Below, in pieces: positions 1 through 11,500 of a DNA stretch of 64,000 bases; positions within the stretch are counted from its first letter, which is position 1, and every line of letters begins with the position of its first letter. The DNA is taken from the NCBI RefSeq assembly GCF_026151205.1, contig NC_087072.1:14856169-14920168 (forward strand). The letters are read 5' to 3'. Position numbers and translations under genes: made by a program. The stretch comes from Bolinopsis microptera. Taxonomy: Eukaryota; Ctenophora; Tentaculata; Lobata; Bolinopsidae. Below the pieces are notes generated by a model. That model did no database searches. It saw nothing but the letters and a program-made list of their open reading frames with translations, and was not told where the DNA came from.

Positions 1-2319
1 TTATGTCACTGAAGATGACGCCTTGCAACATGTTTGACGATAGCCTGTAGATTGATAGTTTGATCTAAGTATTTACAACAATTCATCTAGTTTGATTGAT
101 TCAAAGGGAAACAAATTCCTCTCTTATCTATTATGACTATATTTAAATTCAATCCTGTAAAGTGATACTCCTTTTTTAGTAATTTAAACATGTGTTTTCT
201 CCTTCTGATTTTTAAACTATTACCGGTCACGCTGAATAATAATGACATCAGTGAATTTAAAGCTATCGTTAACATCACTCAGAAAATGCGCGTCTTTAGC
301 GCGTGTCTTGTTGTTATGCATCAATCCTTCGGTAGATCGGCGAGATGCACCACTGTGCCTCACCGAGCTGCGAAGGATTGACATCGTGAATCAACTTTAA
401 TAGTTTTTGACAAAACTAAATTTCAGTTTCATAGTTATTTCTAACTAAATTTTGTCAGAAATATAGTTAAATTGATAAAAATAATAAAAATATGGTTAAT
501 TGTTAATAATTAAGCATCTTCTCAAAAAAGCCACCCTTCCCAAAAATTAAATATAAAATAATGTAGTAAGTTTTAGAAATTTACATGTTTCAGGGTGATT
601 GATCAAAAACAGTTCATGGAGAAAAAAGATTTTTTAGACTCGATTAATACTACACGAGATAAACTCGATTTTCACTACACGAGATCGCAATACAATCTGC
701 ATGCGATTAATCATGAGCGCTGACCTTTGACCAGCAATATATATCGTTGGCTAGGAATACATTTTTTTGATAGGACCAAAAACAACATAGAAATTACTGT
801 TTTCTATCAACAATCAACAACAACTAAAATGTTGATGAGACCCCTTGATTACGGCAAGCTTAAGTTCTTGTGGTAGCACCATAACAGAATAGTGCAATTT
901 CTGAGAAATCAAAAATTGATAGGGACTTGGCATGCATAAATTCGACACTTATTGACACAATGTGATGAAGAGTTTTTACCAACTGCTCCTTCATCATATT
1001 TTGTATGACAAAGTCACACTTTCTGTGGTACACCCTTTATAAATTAAGCTCATATTATGTTAAGCTAATATGTTAAACAAAATGGTTGATTATTAGGTTA
1101 GCAATTGTTATGTATTAGACACCCTCAAAAATATAATTTGTAGTTTATTTAATAAATTAGAATGGTATAATTTGAATTAAATCTTAAGAACAACAGTGAT
1201 TTCTCTCCGGGGAGACAGAGGGGCGAGAAAGAACTTTGTCAATATAGACAGTTTAGATTTGAACTTGGAGCCGCAAGGCCAAGGGTGATTTTCAAAACTT
1301 TGAGTTGTTGAAGGGTTTAGTTTTTTCCTTTTATATATATAGGGTCATTGTGACATTATGTGTATACTGTTTGAAAAATTTTATTTGAATTAAATTTGAA
1401 CAAAACCCATTCACACAATTCGGTAAATCCACTTATTATATTAAATGTTATAACTACACCGTGTAAATGCCATTGCAATATAGTATCACCTCATATCCAT
1501 TTTCTGTAGTTTTAGGAACTGTAGGTTTACGAATTGCCAATACACAACATCTGTCTCATATTTCTGTTCTTACCTCGCCTTGCCCTGTTGCTGACTTGTT
1601 CTTATGAAGTGATCTAAAATCTATAAAATCATAAGTTAATCATAAATTATGAGTTATGCGATATTTTCGAACTGTTGAGAATAGTTGTACGAATTTTACA
1701 AATTTTACTTGTCATTCATTTTAGTTTCCTACTACAGCCCCAAATTTAGTCTAGACTAGTTTAATACAGACTGGCAGTTTATTTTCAGTTTTGGTTTGCT
1801 TTTATTTACTATTTGTTAATACTTGTATATACTTGTATCTTGTATAACAGAAACTTTTCCTGTGATTGGAGGACTCTGGGCTATTTGATTAAAAAAACCT
1901 TTCGTTGCATATTCGTTAAAGATTTGGGTGAGTTATAATTTACTGTACTCAATGTTACTCTAGAAACCTGGTAGGCTTCAGATTCCACCAGTTTGTAAAT
2001 CAAATTCCCGTCAAAGGTAAATCACAAACCGAATTTAAATAGCTGCACACATTTTTAGAAAACAACACGTTTAAAAATTCCACTGTCATTATTTCCGCCA
2101 ATCCTTAGTAAATAGTAGTAGTATTGAACCCTTAGTGGTATTGATACTAAATTAGTAAATCATACTTTCGTTCATGCAGAACTGATTTAACTTGCTATTA
2201 CTTAAGTCTGCACTGTATATTATAATATTTCAAGATTTTTGCAAAATGTTTGCTTTGTATTGGTAAAAACTTACACTTTGGCAAAAAATCCACTATATTT
2301 TTCATAACTTTTAGTGACA
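1..2319. other. Intergenic, no gene recognised
   Basis: AT-rich sequence with no ORF resembling a known protein; the small ORFs near 90-380 have no recognisable domain. It contains a diverged transposon relic at about 590-850. The last bases (TTTTAG at 2309-2314) look like a 3' splice acceptor 5 nt before the DPH4 start codon, so the 5' UTR of DPH4 may be spliced on from elsewhere. Confidence 0.6.
590..850. repeat. Diverged relic of the TTAA foldback element family
   Basis: By eye this stretch aligns with the right arm of the intact foldback element at 51036-51762. Both have, in the same order, GGGTGATTG, an AGATTTTTTAGACTCGAT-like block, GCGCTGACCTTT, GGCTAGGA, TATCA...CAACTAAAA and a final GAGACCCC or GAAGACCCC. 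Here the opposite arm is absent and substitutions are frequent, so this is an old solo-arm copy. Confidence 0.6.
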
Positions 2320-2727
2320 ATGAATGATCAAACCTACTACTCTATTTTGGGTGTTTCACCAAAAGCCACATCTGAAGAAATTCGAAAAGCTTACAAAAGT
2401 CTTGTTTTGATCTCCCATCCTGACAAAAACAAGGACAGACACAATGACTTTATGTCTATTGCAAAAGCATGGGAAATTCTTGGTGATCCAGATAAACGAA
2501 AACATTATGATGCCAATGTAGAATTTGAAGCTTTACAGTCTTTTGCAATTTCAGATAATATATACATTGGAGATTTTGACACTGATGAAGATGGAAATTA
2601 CTTTTACATTTGCAGGTGTCAAAACGAGTATGTCTTGAGTCAGGAAGATGTTGGTTATCTTATGAGGTACGTGTCTTGCTGTGGATGTTCTCTTTCAATA
2701 GAAGTTGTTTACAACAACCCATCATGA
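2320..2727 (+). CDS. DPH4: DPH4 / DNAJC24: J-domain and CSL zinc-finger protein of diphthamide synthesis
   Basis: Predicted 135-residue protein in one exon. An N-terminal J domain (about residues 5-68) carries the HPD tripeptide in SHPDKNK that stimulates Hsp70 ATPase. It is followed by a DPH-type zinc ribbon (about 90-130) with cysteine pairs CRC and CCGC. That J-plus-CSL order and the short length are diagnostic of DPH4/DNAJC24, which supports the first step of diphthamide formation on elongation factor 2 in the cytosol. I chose the ATG at 2320; a GTG two codons upstream is in frame but unlikely. TTTTAG ends 5 nt before the ATG. The stop TGA (2725-2727) overlaps the ERLEC1 ATG (2724-2726). 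An AG-GTACGT donor-like and TTCTCTTTCAATAG acceptor-like pair lies inside the zinc-finger coding sequence, but removing it would delete conserved cysteines. Confidence 0.92.
   Translation: MNDQTYYSILGVSPKATSEEIRKAYKSLVLISHPDKNKDRHNDFMSIAKAWEILGDPDKRKHYDANVEFEALQSFAISDNIYIGDFDTDEDGNYFYICRCQNEYVLSQEDVGYLMRYVSCCGCSLSIEVVYNNPS
2684..2701 (+). promoter_or_regulatory. Candidate 3' splice (possibly trans-splice) acceptor inside DPH4
   Basis: A pyrimidine-rich tract ending TTCTCTTTCAATAG lies within DPH4 coding sequence, 22 nt upstream of the ERLEC1 ATG. If the organism adds a spliced leader, this is where an ERLEC1 mRNA could be cut out of a shared transcript. It is inferred from sequence only; the same bases also encode conserved DPH4 residues. 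Confidence 0.35.
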
Positions 2728-4130
2728 CAATGATTATCAAGATTATATGTTTGGCAATCATTTTACCAAAGTATTCTACCCAAAGTTTTGATGCATTTGA
2801 TGATTCCATCTTCTTTGATGTTGTTTGGGGTGATCCAAAGGTAGATTATAAAGATGGAAAAACTGAGATTGTGATGCGAACTGAAAACTCAGATGAAGAG
2901 TATATTTGTCAGCTGCCAGAGCCTTCTGTTTTCCAGTTACCCGACCATGTCGATGTGGATACTTCAGCTTTTGATATTATCTCAAAACTAGATCAGGACA
3001 AAGTTTGTTCTTACAGAGTTGATTCTTACTGGATTTATGAAGTTTGTCATGGGCGACATGTCAAACAGTTCCATGAGGAGAGAGATGCTAGCAACAAGAA
3101 AGTTTTGGTGAAACAGGCATTTTATCTTGGTTATGTTAGTTACGATTCATTTCCAACAAATCTTGGTGATAAGTTCCAGCCTCCCACATTAAATCATGCT
3201 GGTGCACTGAGACCTTACTTCTCAGTTGTCTACAAAGGAGGCACTGAGTGTGACCTTATTCCTGGGTACAAGAGGGAGACAACTGTCTATTATTTGTGCA
3301 TGCCAGATTTCCAGACTTCTGTGGTTAGTGTTAAAGAAGTTGCAACTTGCAGATATGACATTGTTATTTACACCAGTTTATTGTGTAAAAATAAGCTCTA
3401 TAGAATAAAAGAGGACCCAATAAATCACATATATTGTCTCTCTACTGATGGTACAAAATGGAAGCGACCTTTAGGCTATGATATGTTGTCCCAAATGACG
3501 GATGATAGTCTGTTCAAAGAAACCCCACTACCAAAAAAGAACCCATTGCCCGAACCAATACTTGTTTCAAAATCAACAACAAAAGTAAATACACCACATC
3601 CAAAATCTCAGCAAAACTCTCAAAAAGCAGAACCAAAGAAATCACAGCTAACATTCCCAGAAAAAAGATTTGTGAGGAACTTCTTGACTGCTGAAAAGTG
3701 TGTCATAGGGGGTATAGGATGGTGGAAATACGAGTTTTGTTATCAAAAATCATTAAAACAGTTTCATAAAGAAAGGAGTGGTGCTAAGACTGAAATTTTA
3801 CTGGGGATTTGGGATGAAAACCGACATATCGAATACCTAAACGAAAAAGGGAAAACCTTGGATACGTCAAAGAAGCCAGCTTATATTGACTTACATTACT
3901 TCATGGGTGACATATGTGATGAGACTGGACTGCCCCGTCACGTAACATTGAGAATGAAATGTGGACAACAAGATAACAATGTTCAAGCTCTAACCATGTT
4001 CATGGAAGAACCTGCAATGTGTGTTTATAAATTTACTGCAGAATCTGTTTTGTTTTGTAAGGTTATAGAAAATATTGATCAATTTGGTGTTCCGCGTGGT
4101 TCTATAGATGAAATAATTGATAGCATTTAA
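2724..4130 (+). CDS. ERLEC1: ERLEC1 (erlectin / XTP3-B): ER lectin with two MRH domains
   Basis: Predicted 468-residue protein in one exon. The ATG at 2724 gives a hydrophobic signal peptide ([13 protein letters not shown] region); further in-frame codons upstream belong to the overlapping DPH4 gene. Two MRH (mannose-6-phosphate receptor homology) modules follow: the first about residues 92-220, the second about 325-446. Each has the WxYEFC or WIYEVC opening, an internal CD...R loop and a closing cysteine pair. A low-complexity Lys/Ser/Pro linker separates them. Erlectins bind high-mannose glycans on misfolded ER proteins and feed them to the HRD1/SEL1L degradation complex. Two MRH modules and about 470 residues match ERLEC1 rather than OS-9, which has one. 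The start codon overlaps the DPH4 stop in ATGA form. Confidence 0.9.
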   Translation: MTMIIKIICLAIILPKYSTQSFDAFDDSIFFDVVWGDPKVDYKDGKTEIVMRTENSDEEYICQLPEPSVFQLPDHVDVDTSAFDIISKLDQDKVCSYRVDSYWIYEVCHGRHVKQFHEERDASNKKVLVKQAFYLGYVSYDSFPTNLGDKFQPPTLNHAGALRPYFSVVYKGGTECDLIPGYKRETTVYYLCMPDFQTSVVSVKEVATCRYDIVIYTSLLCKNKLYRIKEDPINHIYCLSTDGTKWKRPLGYDMLSQMTDDSLFKETPLPKKNPLPEPILVSKSTTKVNTPHPKSQQNSQKAEPKKSQLTFPEKRFVRNFLTAEKCVIGGIGWWKYEFCYQKSLKQFHKERSGAKTEILLGIWDENRHIEYLNEKGKTLDTSKKPAYIDLHYFMGDICDETGLPRHVTLRMKCGQQDNNVQALTMFMEEPAMCVYKFTAESVLFCKVIENIDQFGVPRGSIDEIIDSI

Positions 4131-5094
4131 AGGGTGGCTATGCTTTTTTGATTTCTGCCAGATTTTGTAATCACTAGCAGGAACCCGTCTAACCCTAAAG
4201 TGGTGTCAAGACTCGAGAGACTAAAATAATTATTACCTATTTAATTCGCGTTTTTGACACCACTTGAGAGTCCAAATTTTGGGCACTAAAATTATTATTC
4301 CTTGGCCAATTTTTTATTTTTTCATGCTGATTTGAAGGCCATTAAAGCATTTGACCCAGTCAAAAAAGTTTCAGTTGTATATGTTTTACGGTTTTTGCGG
4401 AAAGTCGCGTTAAAGTTGATGCCGTGGTGTCAGTAAAATGGCACGGATATATACACATATATATATCGTCTCGCTTTATATATAGTAAGATGTTTTCTTT
4501 TTACTACTTTAATAATCCAGCTGTGTGTTGCTAAATGGCAATTATGTTTTGCATTTCAACAACAAATCTTATATCCATGTGCTGCTTTATCTCATTTTTT
4601 CATTTTGAAAATTTAATTAATTCTTAAAATATTACTTCTCAAATAGACCTCAACATATTATTACATTTAAAGCATTTTCCCGATGCAGCATTGCTTTGAA
4701 AAATCGAAATGAAAAGCGATATGATCACCTAATATTCGCTACATTATTCAATGTTATGTGTGGTGATTTCTGCATGTTTAACTAAAAGTTATGATGCAGC
4801 ACTTTCAGATCATGCTAGGGACTTGTAAAGGGAATATAAAGTGCTGTTGGTTATTTTTGATATTAATTGATGTTTACTAGGTTTTAAATCCCAAAGATTA
4901 TCAATAAGTTTAATGATAGCTGTTTTCATTTAGTTGTCGATTCATGCTCTCCCAATTCTTTACATCGAACAATCTCATTAAAATATGATCATATTAAACA
5001 AAAAATTATAGAATGATAGGGCAGTATAGTGTACTTTTAAATCGACTATGGATCTATCACTGCAGTACTAACAAATTTACCTTGTAAGGTTGAA
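4131..5094. other. Intergenic spacer
   Basis: No coding sequence or RNA gene seen. A short TA-alternating stretch lies near 4449-4480. Just before the next gene, a TACTAAC branch-point-like sequence followed by TTACCTTGTAAG ends 6 nt upstream of the ATG at 5095, again compatible with a splice acceptor next to a start codon. Confidence 0.6.
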
Positions 5095-6351
5095 ATGGAG
5101 GAAGAGTTAGTACAGAGATCCCATGCTAGCTCTTTTGCATCCTCTTCTGAGGGTGATTATGCCCAGTCCCACGAAGGACAAGACGATGAAAATGAGGATG
5201 CAGCAGGGTCCGGAGTTTTGTCCGACTCTGAGCCAAACGATGCTGACGACTTTGATTACTACCAAGATGTTTATCGATTTGTCGGTGCTATGAAAGAGGG
5301 GTTTCAGAACAGGAAAATCAGTGTCGACTGGGAAACTATTCAGAGAAAGAAAGCTGAGGTGAAAGAAGAGTTCCAGCGTAAGAAGGACGAGGTGACAGAA
5401 GCTGTGATAAGTAGCAAGGAAAGAATCAAGGAAAAGAGTCGAGAAAAGCTAGATGCTGGAAAAAAGAAAATCTTAAAACTTCGAAAGAAGACCTACAAAC
5501 GGCTTAAAGCTATGGAACCTGAAGAGAATTATCGGCAAAAAGTTGTATTCACGAAATCGGTTTTGACCCTTGTATTGAAAACCTTTGCTGTATGCTCTGG
5601 GCAATGGCTTTTACCGTGGTACTATGCCATCACCTGCCCTACCCTCATTGTCTGGAGGATCATAACATACTGGCAAGCGCAGTTCCAGTACTTCTGTCTG
5701 GACTTCTGCTACTTTGGGAACCTCATTATCTTGCTCATCCTCTGGTTAAATCCATCTAGTCCTGAGCTGTGCAGCCTCATCTTTAGCTTAGCCAATGGAA
5801 TGCTTTACCTCGGCGCTTTCTCCTTCCGAAACTCTCTGGTATTCCACAGTGTGGACAAGATGACCTCCACCTACATCCACACTGTACCGATACTGCTGAG
5901 CTTTGGGATACGATGGTACCCTGAGGTTACCTCCAGGTACTGGCACGCCAGCTTCCCCACAGAAGCCCTCGACCCATCCTGGCAGTGGAATGTCCTCGTA
6001 CCTTTCCTGGTGATGGTGACACACTCAGCACTCTACACTCTGCTGGTTAATGTCATCCTGCAACCGGAGGAGCACATAGTCACCTCATATCGTTATCTCA
6101 GTGCGAAGAAGAGCATTAAGAGGGTGTTTGGTCCGAATCCTCCTTACATTGTGTTCGTAACAGTCAACTGGATTTGTTCCCTTTTCTTTTCCACCCTCTC
6201 CATGGTATTCTACAGCTATTTCTATTTCCATGTTTTGGGAATTTGCGTTCTGTTTTGGTTTGTAACTTGGAACGGAGCTGGCTATTACTTTTCTGTTTTC
6301 AGAATGTCATTGGCCACCAAAAATGACCGAGAAACTGATAAAGAGGAGTAG
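5095..6351 (+). CDS. Glycerophosphocholine acyltransferase, Gpc1 / DUF2838 family
   Basis: Predicted 418-residue single-exon protein. Residues 1-60 are acidic and Ser-rich, about 75-145 form a Lys/Glu-rich probable coiled coil, and about 155-405 contain around eight hydrophobic membrane segments. The segment FHSVDKMTSTYIH at about residue 250, with the nearby QWLLPWYYAITCP and FVTWNGAGYYFSVF stretches, is the pattern I associate with Gpc1 enzymes. Those acylate glycerophosphocholine with acyl-CoA to lysophosphatidylcholine in the ER membrane, a phosphatidylcholine salvage route characterised in yeast and plants. Length agrees with yeast Gpc1. A poly(A) signal AATAAA lies at 6461. Family assignment is from motif memory; the substrate is inferred. 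Confidence 0.82.
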   Translation: MEEELVQRSHASSFASSSEGDYAQSHEGQDDENEDAAGSGVLSDSEPNDADDFDYYQDVYRFVGAMKEGFQNRKISVDWETIQRKKAEVKEEFQRKKDEVTEAVISSKERIKEKSREKLDAGKKKILKLRKKTYKRLKAMEPEENYRQKVVFTKSVLTLVLKTFAVCSGQWLLPWYYAITCPTLIVWRIITYWQAQFQYFCLDFCYFGNLIILLILWLNPSSPELCSLIFSLANGMLYLGAFSFRNSLVFHSVDKMTSTYIHTVPILLSFGIRWYPEVTSRYWHASFPTEALDPSWQWNVLVPFLVMVTHSALYTLLVNVILQPEEHIVTSYRYLSAKKSIKRVFGPNPPYIVFVTVNWICSLFFSTLSMVFYSYFYFHVLGICVLFWFVTWNGAGYYFSVFRMSLATKNDRETDKEE

Positions 6352-6460
6352 ATTTAAAGATTGAGGTGTTGGGTTTTCATAATTTAATTTCCAGTGGTGT
6401 TGATCGCCCTGTAGAAGGTTATTAATAATTAATTGCCGTAATTTGCTTCGACGCTATTAT

Positions 6461-6466
6461 AATAAA
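6461..6466 (+). terminator. Poly(A) signal of the Gpc1-like gene
   Basis: Canonical AATAAA 110 nt after the stop codon, in an AT-rich 3' flank; gives a short 3' UTR if used. Confidence 0.55.
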
Positions 6467-7366
6467 GCCAATAATATTTGTTATTTAAACGAAAAGTAAA
6501 TTACTTAATTAATGTTCAGAGACTAACTTTCGATCGTGATCTCTTTTTTTAGAATTTAGCTGTTTATCAAAGATTCCTTTACAATATGTATTAGAACTGT
6601 GATTATTTCTTTCATGAAATTGAATCAGACGTGAATATCCAGAAACATTGTAATTGATCTACGTAATTTGGCTTTTAGTTTGAGTTTTAATTTGTGTGTA
6701 GATGCAATCAATCAATTTTACGATTTAGTCGAAATATTCCCATTATTTGAAGTCGGTACAAATACCTCTTGACATGTAAGGCATGTTTTAAACCTATTTT
6801 ATTCGATGAAGATGTGATTTTTTATAAATATTTGTTTTTTTAAGTATTTCAGTTCAACTTTAGTCGTGACTGACGGAAATGATGCGGTTTTGCATTCTAA
6901 TCTACGATTTCTGGCTTTTATATTATGTTAATTTTAAAACAAATAGTAAACTCTACGACCCTTTTTTGCCCTTTAGCTATCGCCCTGCTTTGTTTTGACA
7001 ATTCGGTGTGATTAATTGTATTTGTTGCGGATTTTCATAATCATGATAATGAGATTACATCCTTTTTAAAGTTTACCAGTTTAAAGTGGGAATATTATGA
7101 AATAAAATTTAAGATTTTTAATGTAGAATTGTTATCGCTATTTTATAACTGGATCGAACCAATCAATAATTTATTAATGTATTCGTTACAAATTACAAAT
7201 TCTGTTACATGTTAAAACTTTCTTGGCCGTGTTTTATTGGAATGTCGCTCCCGCTAATCAGCACATTACGAATATAATCGGATAATGACTCGACAGAGAC
7301 TAAATTTCCAATGTCATATTACAGTTTTACCACAACACAGATCTCAGAGATCAGGTGTACATACTC

Positions 7367-7405
7367 GGAGAGAGAGAGAGAGTGTGTGTGTGTGTGTGTG
7401 TGTGT
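7367..7405. repeat. Compound (GA)n(GT)n microsatellite
   Basis: About 8 GA units directly followed by about 12 GT units. Confidence 0.95.
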
Positions 7406-7958
7406 TGGTCCCCACTCCTTTGTGTACTCAGCGTGATATTTTACTGTGACCAGGTGTTCGGGGTGGAGGTAAGATAGATCCCCGCTCAATATATATACTA
7501 TATTTAAATGTACTGCAAGTCAGTCGCCACTTTACCTTTGTCAGAGTTGTACTAGTGTGTGTACTGATAGTCGAACTGGCACTCGGCTGATGTTGCTGTC
7601 CCCCTCGTCTCGTGTGACTCGTGTGTGTTGTGTAATACAGTCTGATATGTGTAGTTAGTAGTGGACCTGAACTAAATCTATTTACTTTGTTCACAACCCC
7701 CGCCTCGGCCTCACCAGGCTTTGCGTTATAATGTAGGTATTTCATTATTCTTTACAGTTTACGTGTCCAATACAGTTAACCAGCTGTAGTACAGTATGTA
7801 ACGATATATTATTATAGTATTATGATCTCTTATAATTTATGCTAACCAGCTGTTTGTTGATGTAGGATGATACTGACGGTTTCCAAGACATTTATCCAGC
7901 ATTTTGTTTGCCCGACTTGAGGTTAGTCCTGATTTATTTCTTGTGATTTTATCATGTA

Positions 7959-8114
7959 CAGTAAAACCCTGATTTACCGCGGAGTTTGGGGGAAAGGAAA
8001 CATCCGCGGTAAATCGGGGGGCGGGGTAAATCGGGGTTTTGTTTGGTTTACATTATGTATGTTTAGCCCTATTTGGGGGAAAGGAAACGGCCGCGGTATA
8101 TCGGGGTTTTACTT
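7959..8114. mobile_element. 156-bp MITE, Tc1/mariner-pogo type
   Basis: Imperfect terminal inverted repeats of about 24 bp begin CAGTAAAACCCTGATTTACC on the left and, read inward from the right, AAGTAAAACCCCGATATACC. Both ends are flanked by TA, the target duplication of the Tc1/mariner/pogo superfamily, and CAGTAAAACC is a pogo/Tigger-like terminus. Internal GGGGGAAAGGAAAC and CCGCGGTA motifs are each repeated. It has no coding capacity. Confidence 0.75.
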
Positions 8115-8578
8115 TACCTGCTTTGTACTTTCTATAGCGATGAGATGAATTTGTAGTATCTCCAACACGCAGTCTTTTAATGACAGTCAAATCCCAATTT
8201 ACCATAAATGGCTCATTTCTCTATTATTGAGCATTTATGTACACTTATTCAGTTAATCTAAGGGTTACATTATCAGTACACGTGTGTAATACATGTCTAT
8301 TGTGTAATGTGTATGTATACTGCAATTATGTACATGTGTATACGTTTTAGTTCAATATATTTATTGCTCCTGCTTGGTTACCATGATGTTGACATTAACA
8401 TTTATCGGAAAATTAGGTTATGGGCCCTGTAATTAATATTTGGATATCGATAGACGATTAAAAGCATTTTAGAACCATGGGACATATTTACTCTGATTTA
8501 ATTCCTCTTTCTCAAACTTTAGAATTAATTTCTTGATTGATAAAATTGAATTAATCTCCTGTCATTTTAGGTAAATTG

Positions 8579-11500
8579 ATGATAAAGTTTGCTGCTCTAA
8601 ACGCAACAGAAGAAGACAGCTCAGGTTTTTAACAATTTTCTGATCACTGTGACTGTAAAAAAGTGCTTCTTAAAGTTAGAGTATTTAGTTAGAGTGGTCT
8701 GTCCAGATTTTTATAATTCAGACTAAAAACCTAAATCATAAAAAGATCTTAAATTGGAACTTTCGGCTTGATCTGAACCGCTTTTGAGCATTTTAGTTCT
8801 TTAATTTAGTCTAGACCAACTGTTTACTATACCTCAAATTCTATCATACAAATACATTTCAGGAAGCTCACGACAAAATAAAGAGGTCGTAGAATCCGAT
8901 GCATTTCAAAAGTACAACAAAGCCCTCACATTTATCAAGAATAAAGAAAACGAGCTTGCAGAGAAGTCCCTGAAGGAGCTCCTTCTTCACCCCTATTTTA
9001 ACTTCGACGATGACACCTTCTCCGGCGCTGACTTCTTCAACGACCCCGCCGTAAAGCTCCTCACTTCCATCTACAAGAACCTTGGCAAGGTTCACGAGAA
9101 CACATCAAACTACGATGATGCTCTCGAGTGCTATTTAGAGGCGGTCAGCTCTGATAAAACGGATATCACCACCTGGTACAATATTTCAAATGTTGCGATC
9201 AAGAAGGTGAACTACACTTTGGCCTGTGATTCTCTTAAAGAGTGCCTCAACATTAACCCCTCGTTTTGGCCGAGTATTGATACATTGATATGTCTACTCT
9301 ATGCTCTTGGTGACTACATTTCTTGCCTGCATCTCATCCAACACTCGCTGTCACTTAATACCAACTTTGAAAGAGCACTTTGCGTAAAAGCTCAAATAGA
9401 AGAAGAAGACCCGTTTCTTTTCAAAAACTTTAGTTGGAAACAAGGTTTAGCCGATCTTAAACCTTCAGAATCTGCCACTGACAAGGAAATGGAGTATCCC
9501 AAAGAACTACGAGAAAAGGATCAGCAAGCCAAGAAACAGTCAATGTCTTTGAAGACTGATCCTGTCTTATGTCTCCGTGAGTTGTGCCTCAAAGACCCTC
9601 TAGCCGATCTTGGCATTGCTATTTGTGAGCTCTTTGTCAAAAGTAAAGAAGAAGATTTGTCACTATTCTGCCCGGTTGACTTCTCAAAAAGCAATCTTGA
9701 AATCTTGTTAACCAAACACCAACCAGAAGAACCACCGCCTCCAGAGCCTTCACAAGAGGCCCCAGAAGTTGTCCCATGTGAAGTGCCCAAAGAAGAAGAA
9801 GTTAAAAAAAAAGAAAGAGTGAGCTCAGAACTGGAGCCTCCTATCAAGACTGATGCTAAACTTGCAAAAGAAATCGAAACCAAAGAGAGGAAAGAAGGAC
9901 AGAGAAGGTCTAAAAGAGTACAAGATCTTCAGTCAGAAGCAAACGACCCTCTCGAATCTCTGACATCACAACTTGATACATGGATTCCCGATATCCTAAA
10001 GTTTTCTTCCGAAGATTCCTCGCCAAAATCGACTTCGCTGGTTAAAAACACCAACTCTTCCGACCAACAGAAAAGACAGCCTTCAAATATTGACGAGTAC
10101 GAACTTTTAAAGAAGATAACCGATGTCCAAGACACGACTGTTCTTTTGGTTCCTCTTATGACAAATTACTGTAACCAGCTTTCGGCCCACTTCCACGAAA
10201 AGTGGTCCAGAACGGTCACTAAATCGTTTTTGAACGTTTATTTTAGCTATCGAGAGTACGAAGCTTTGCCCAACATTCTGCAAAACTTTGAACAGCAGGA
10301 CACCGAGGAGAATGTTTTGACCCTCATGTGTGCCTTTGAAATCATTGTCAACTATAATCTCTTTCCAGGAGTCAACTTGGAGGATCAGTATTTCTTGGAT
10401 ATAAAAAGTTTCATAACTAAAGGAGCTTTGGATAAAGATCTAGAGTTCCTGAGGACCGCCAATCAGCACGAACGAATCAAGGAGATGTTCTCAACAAGTA
10501 ATTTGTACGACTCGTTCCAGCTAAGGTATGCGTGGGCCTACTGTCTGTACGAAGAAAAGCTAGCAAATGTGGAGTGCTCCCTAGAATTCGCTAAACTCAG
10601 TTTAGCCAAGCAAAAGAATGCTCAAATGGAAGAACTTGTCATTGCTAATAATGCTGTACCATTTATCAATGAGCAGTCTCTGGACAAACAACGAGTTAGC
10701 CTTATCGAGGTTCAAGAGCGAGAAAATGTAACCAATTTGTTCAAAGAGAAGAATTACTCGAGAGTAGTTGAGCTATTAAAACCCATGCTCGATGAAACGA
10801 ATCACGATCTCAAAACGGACTATGCTCAGATTCCTATAAGGCACAAGAACCTGCTAATTCTCCTAGAATCTCTGAAAAAGCTGTCCATGATGGAGAACTG
10901 CTTGAAATGTGCTGAAGTACTTCTCCATGAAATTGTACCTTTCCTGAGGTTTACTGATATCTGCAAGTCCCTGTTAACGAAAATACTGAAATCTTTATCA
11001 GCTTCACTTCTCGATTGTGACTTCCATGCAGGCATCATCAGTCACAGTAGAGCCATGAGTAACATCGTGAAAGTTATCGTGAAGTTCTTTGAGACCCTGT
11101 TTAAAGAAGGAACAGCTCTGGCATCTCTAGCAGATTACCCGATTGACCGAGCGCTGATGATCTACCACATGATTATAGATAAGTGCGTCCTGCAGGGGCT
11201 GTCTGATGTAGATGTTGTGAGCACGAATGTTGCTAGAATTCAGTCTCTTGCTATGTGTCATGACCTTCTCGGAGAGCACAGTCTTTGCTCCCTCAACAAT
11301 GGCGTGTTCTTGTCTTATGTTATTGACTGTTGTTACAATTACAAGGTCAGGAATATTTTCATAGAGGATGCAACTGATCTTATTGAGCAGGCGACATTTT
11401 GCTACATTGGGCACCCGGGACCTGGGTCTAAGAGATCAAAGAAGAACAGAGTTGAACACGGTGCCTCTCACACTAGACTTACCTTGGAGATCTCTCTCAA

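Larger units (their letters stand above)
6467..8578. other. Intergenic, with a microsatellite and a small MITE
   Basis: No convincing coding region. The minus-strand ORF at 7428-7745 is Thr/Ser/His-rich without homology cues. The span holds the GA/GT microsatellite at 7367-7405 and the TA-flanked MITE at 7959-8114. A pyrimidine tract ending CATTTTAG at 8570 lies 8 nt before the CABIN1 ATG. Confidence 0.6.

Noticed and set aside
2667-2701. 35-nt intron inside DPH4 (GTACGT...TTCAATAG)
   Set aside because: Removing it would delete the conserved CCGCSL zinc-ligand region and shift the frame; the unspliced reading is the full family domain.
7428-7745. 105-codon minus-strand ORF
   Set aside because: Composition is Thr/Ser/His-rich from low-complexity DNA, with no domain, splice context or homologue I recognise.
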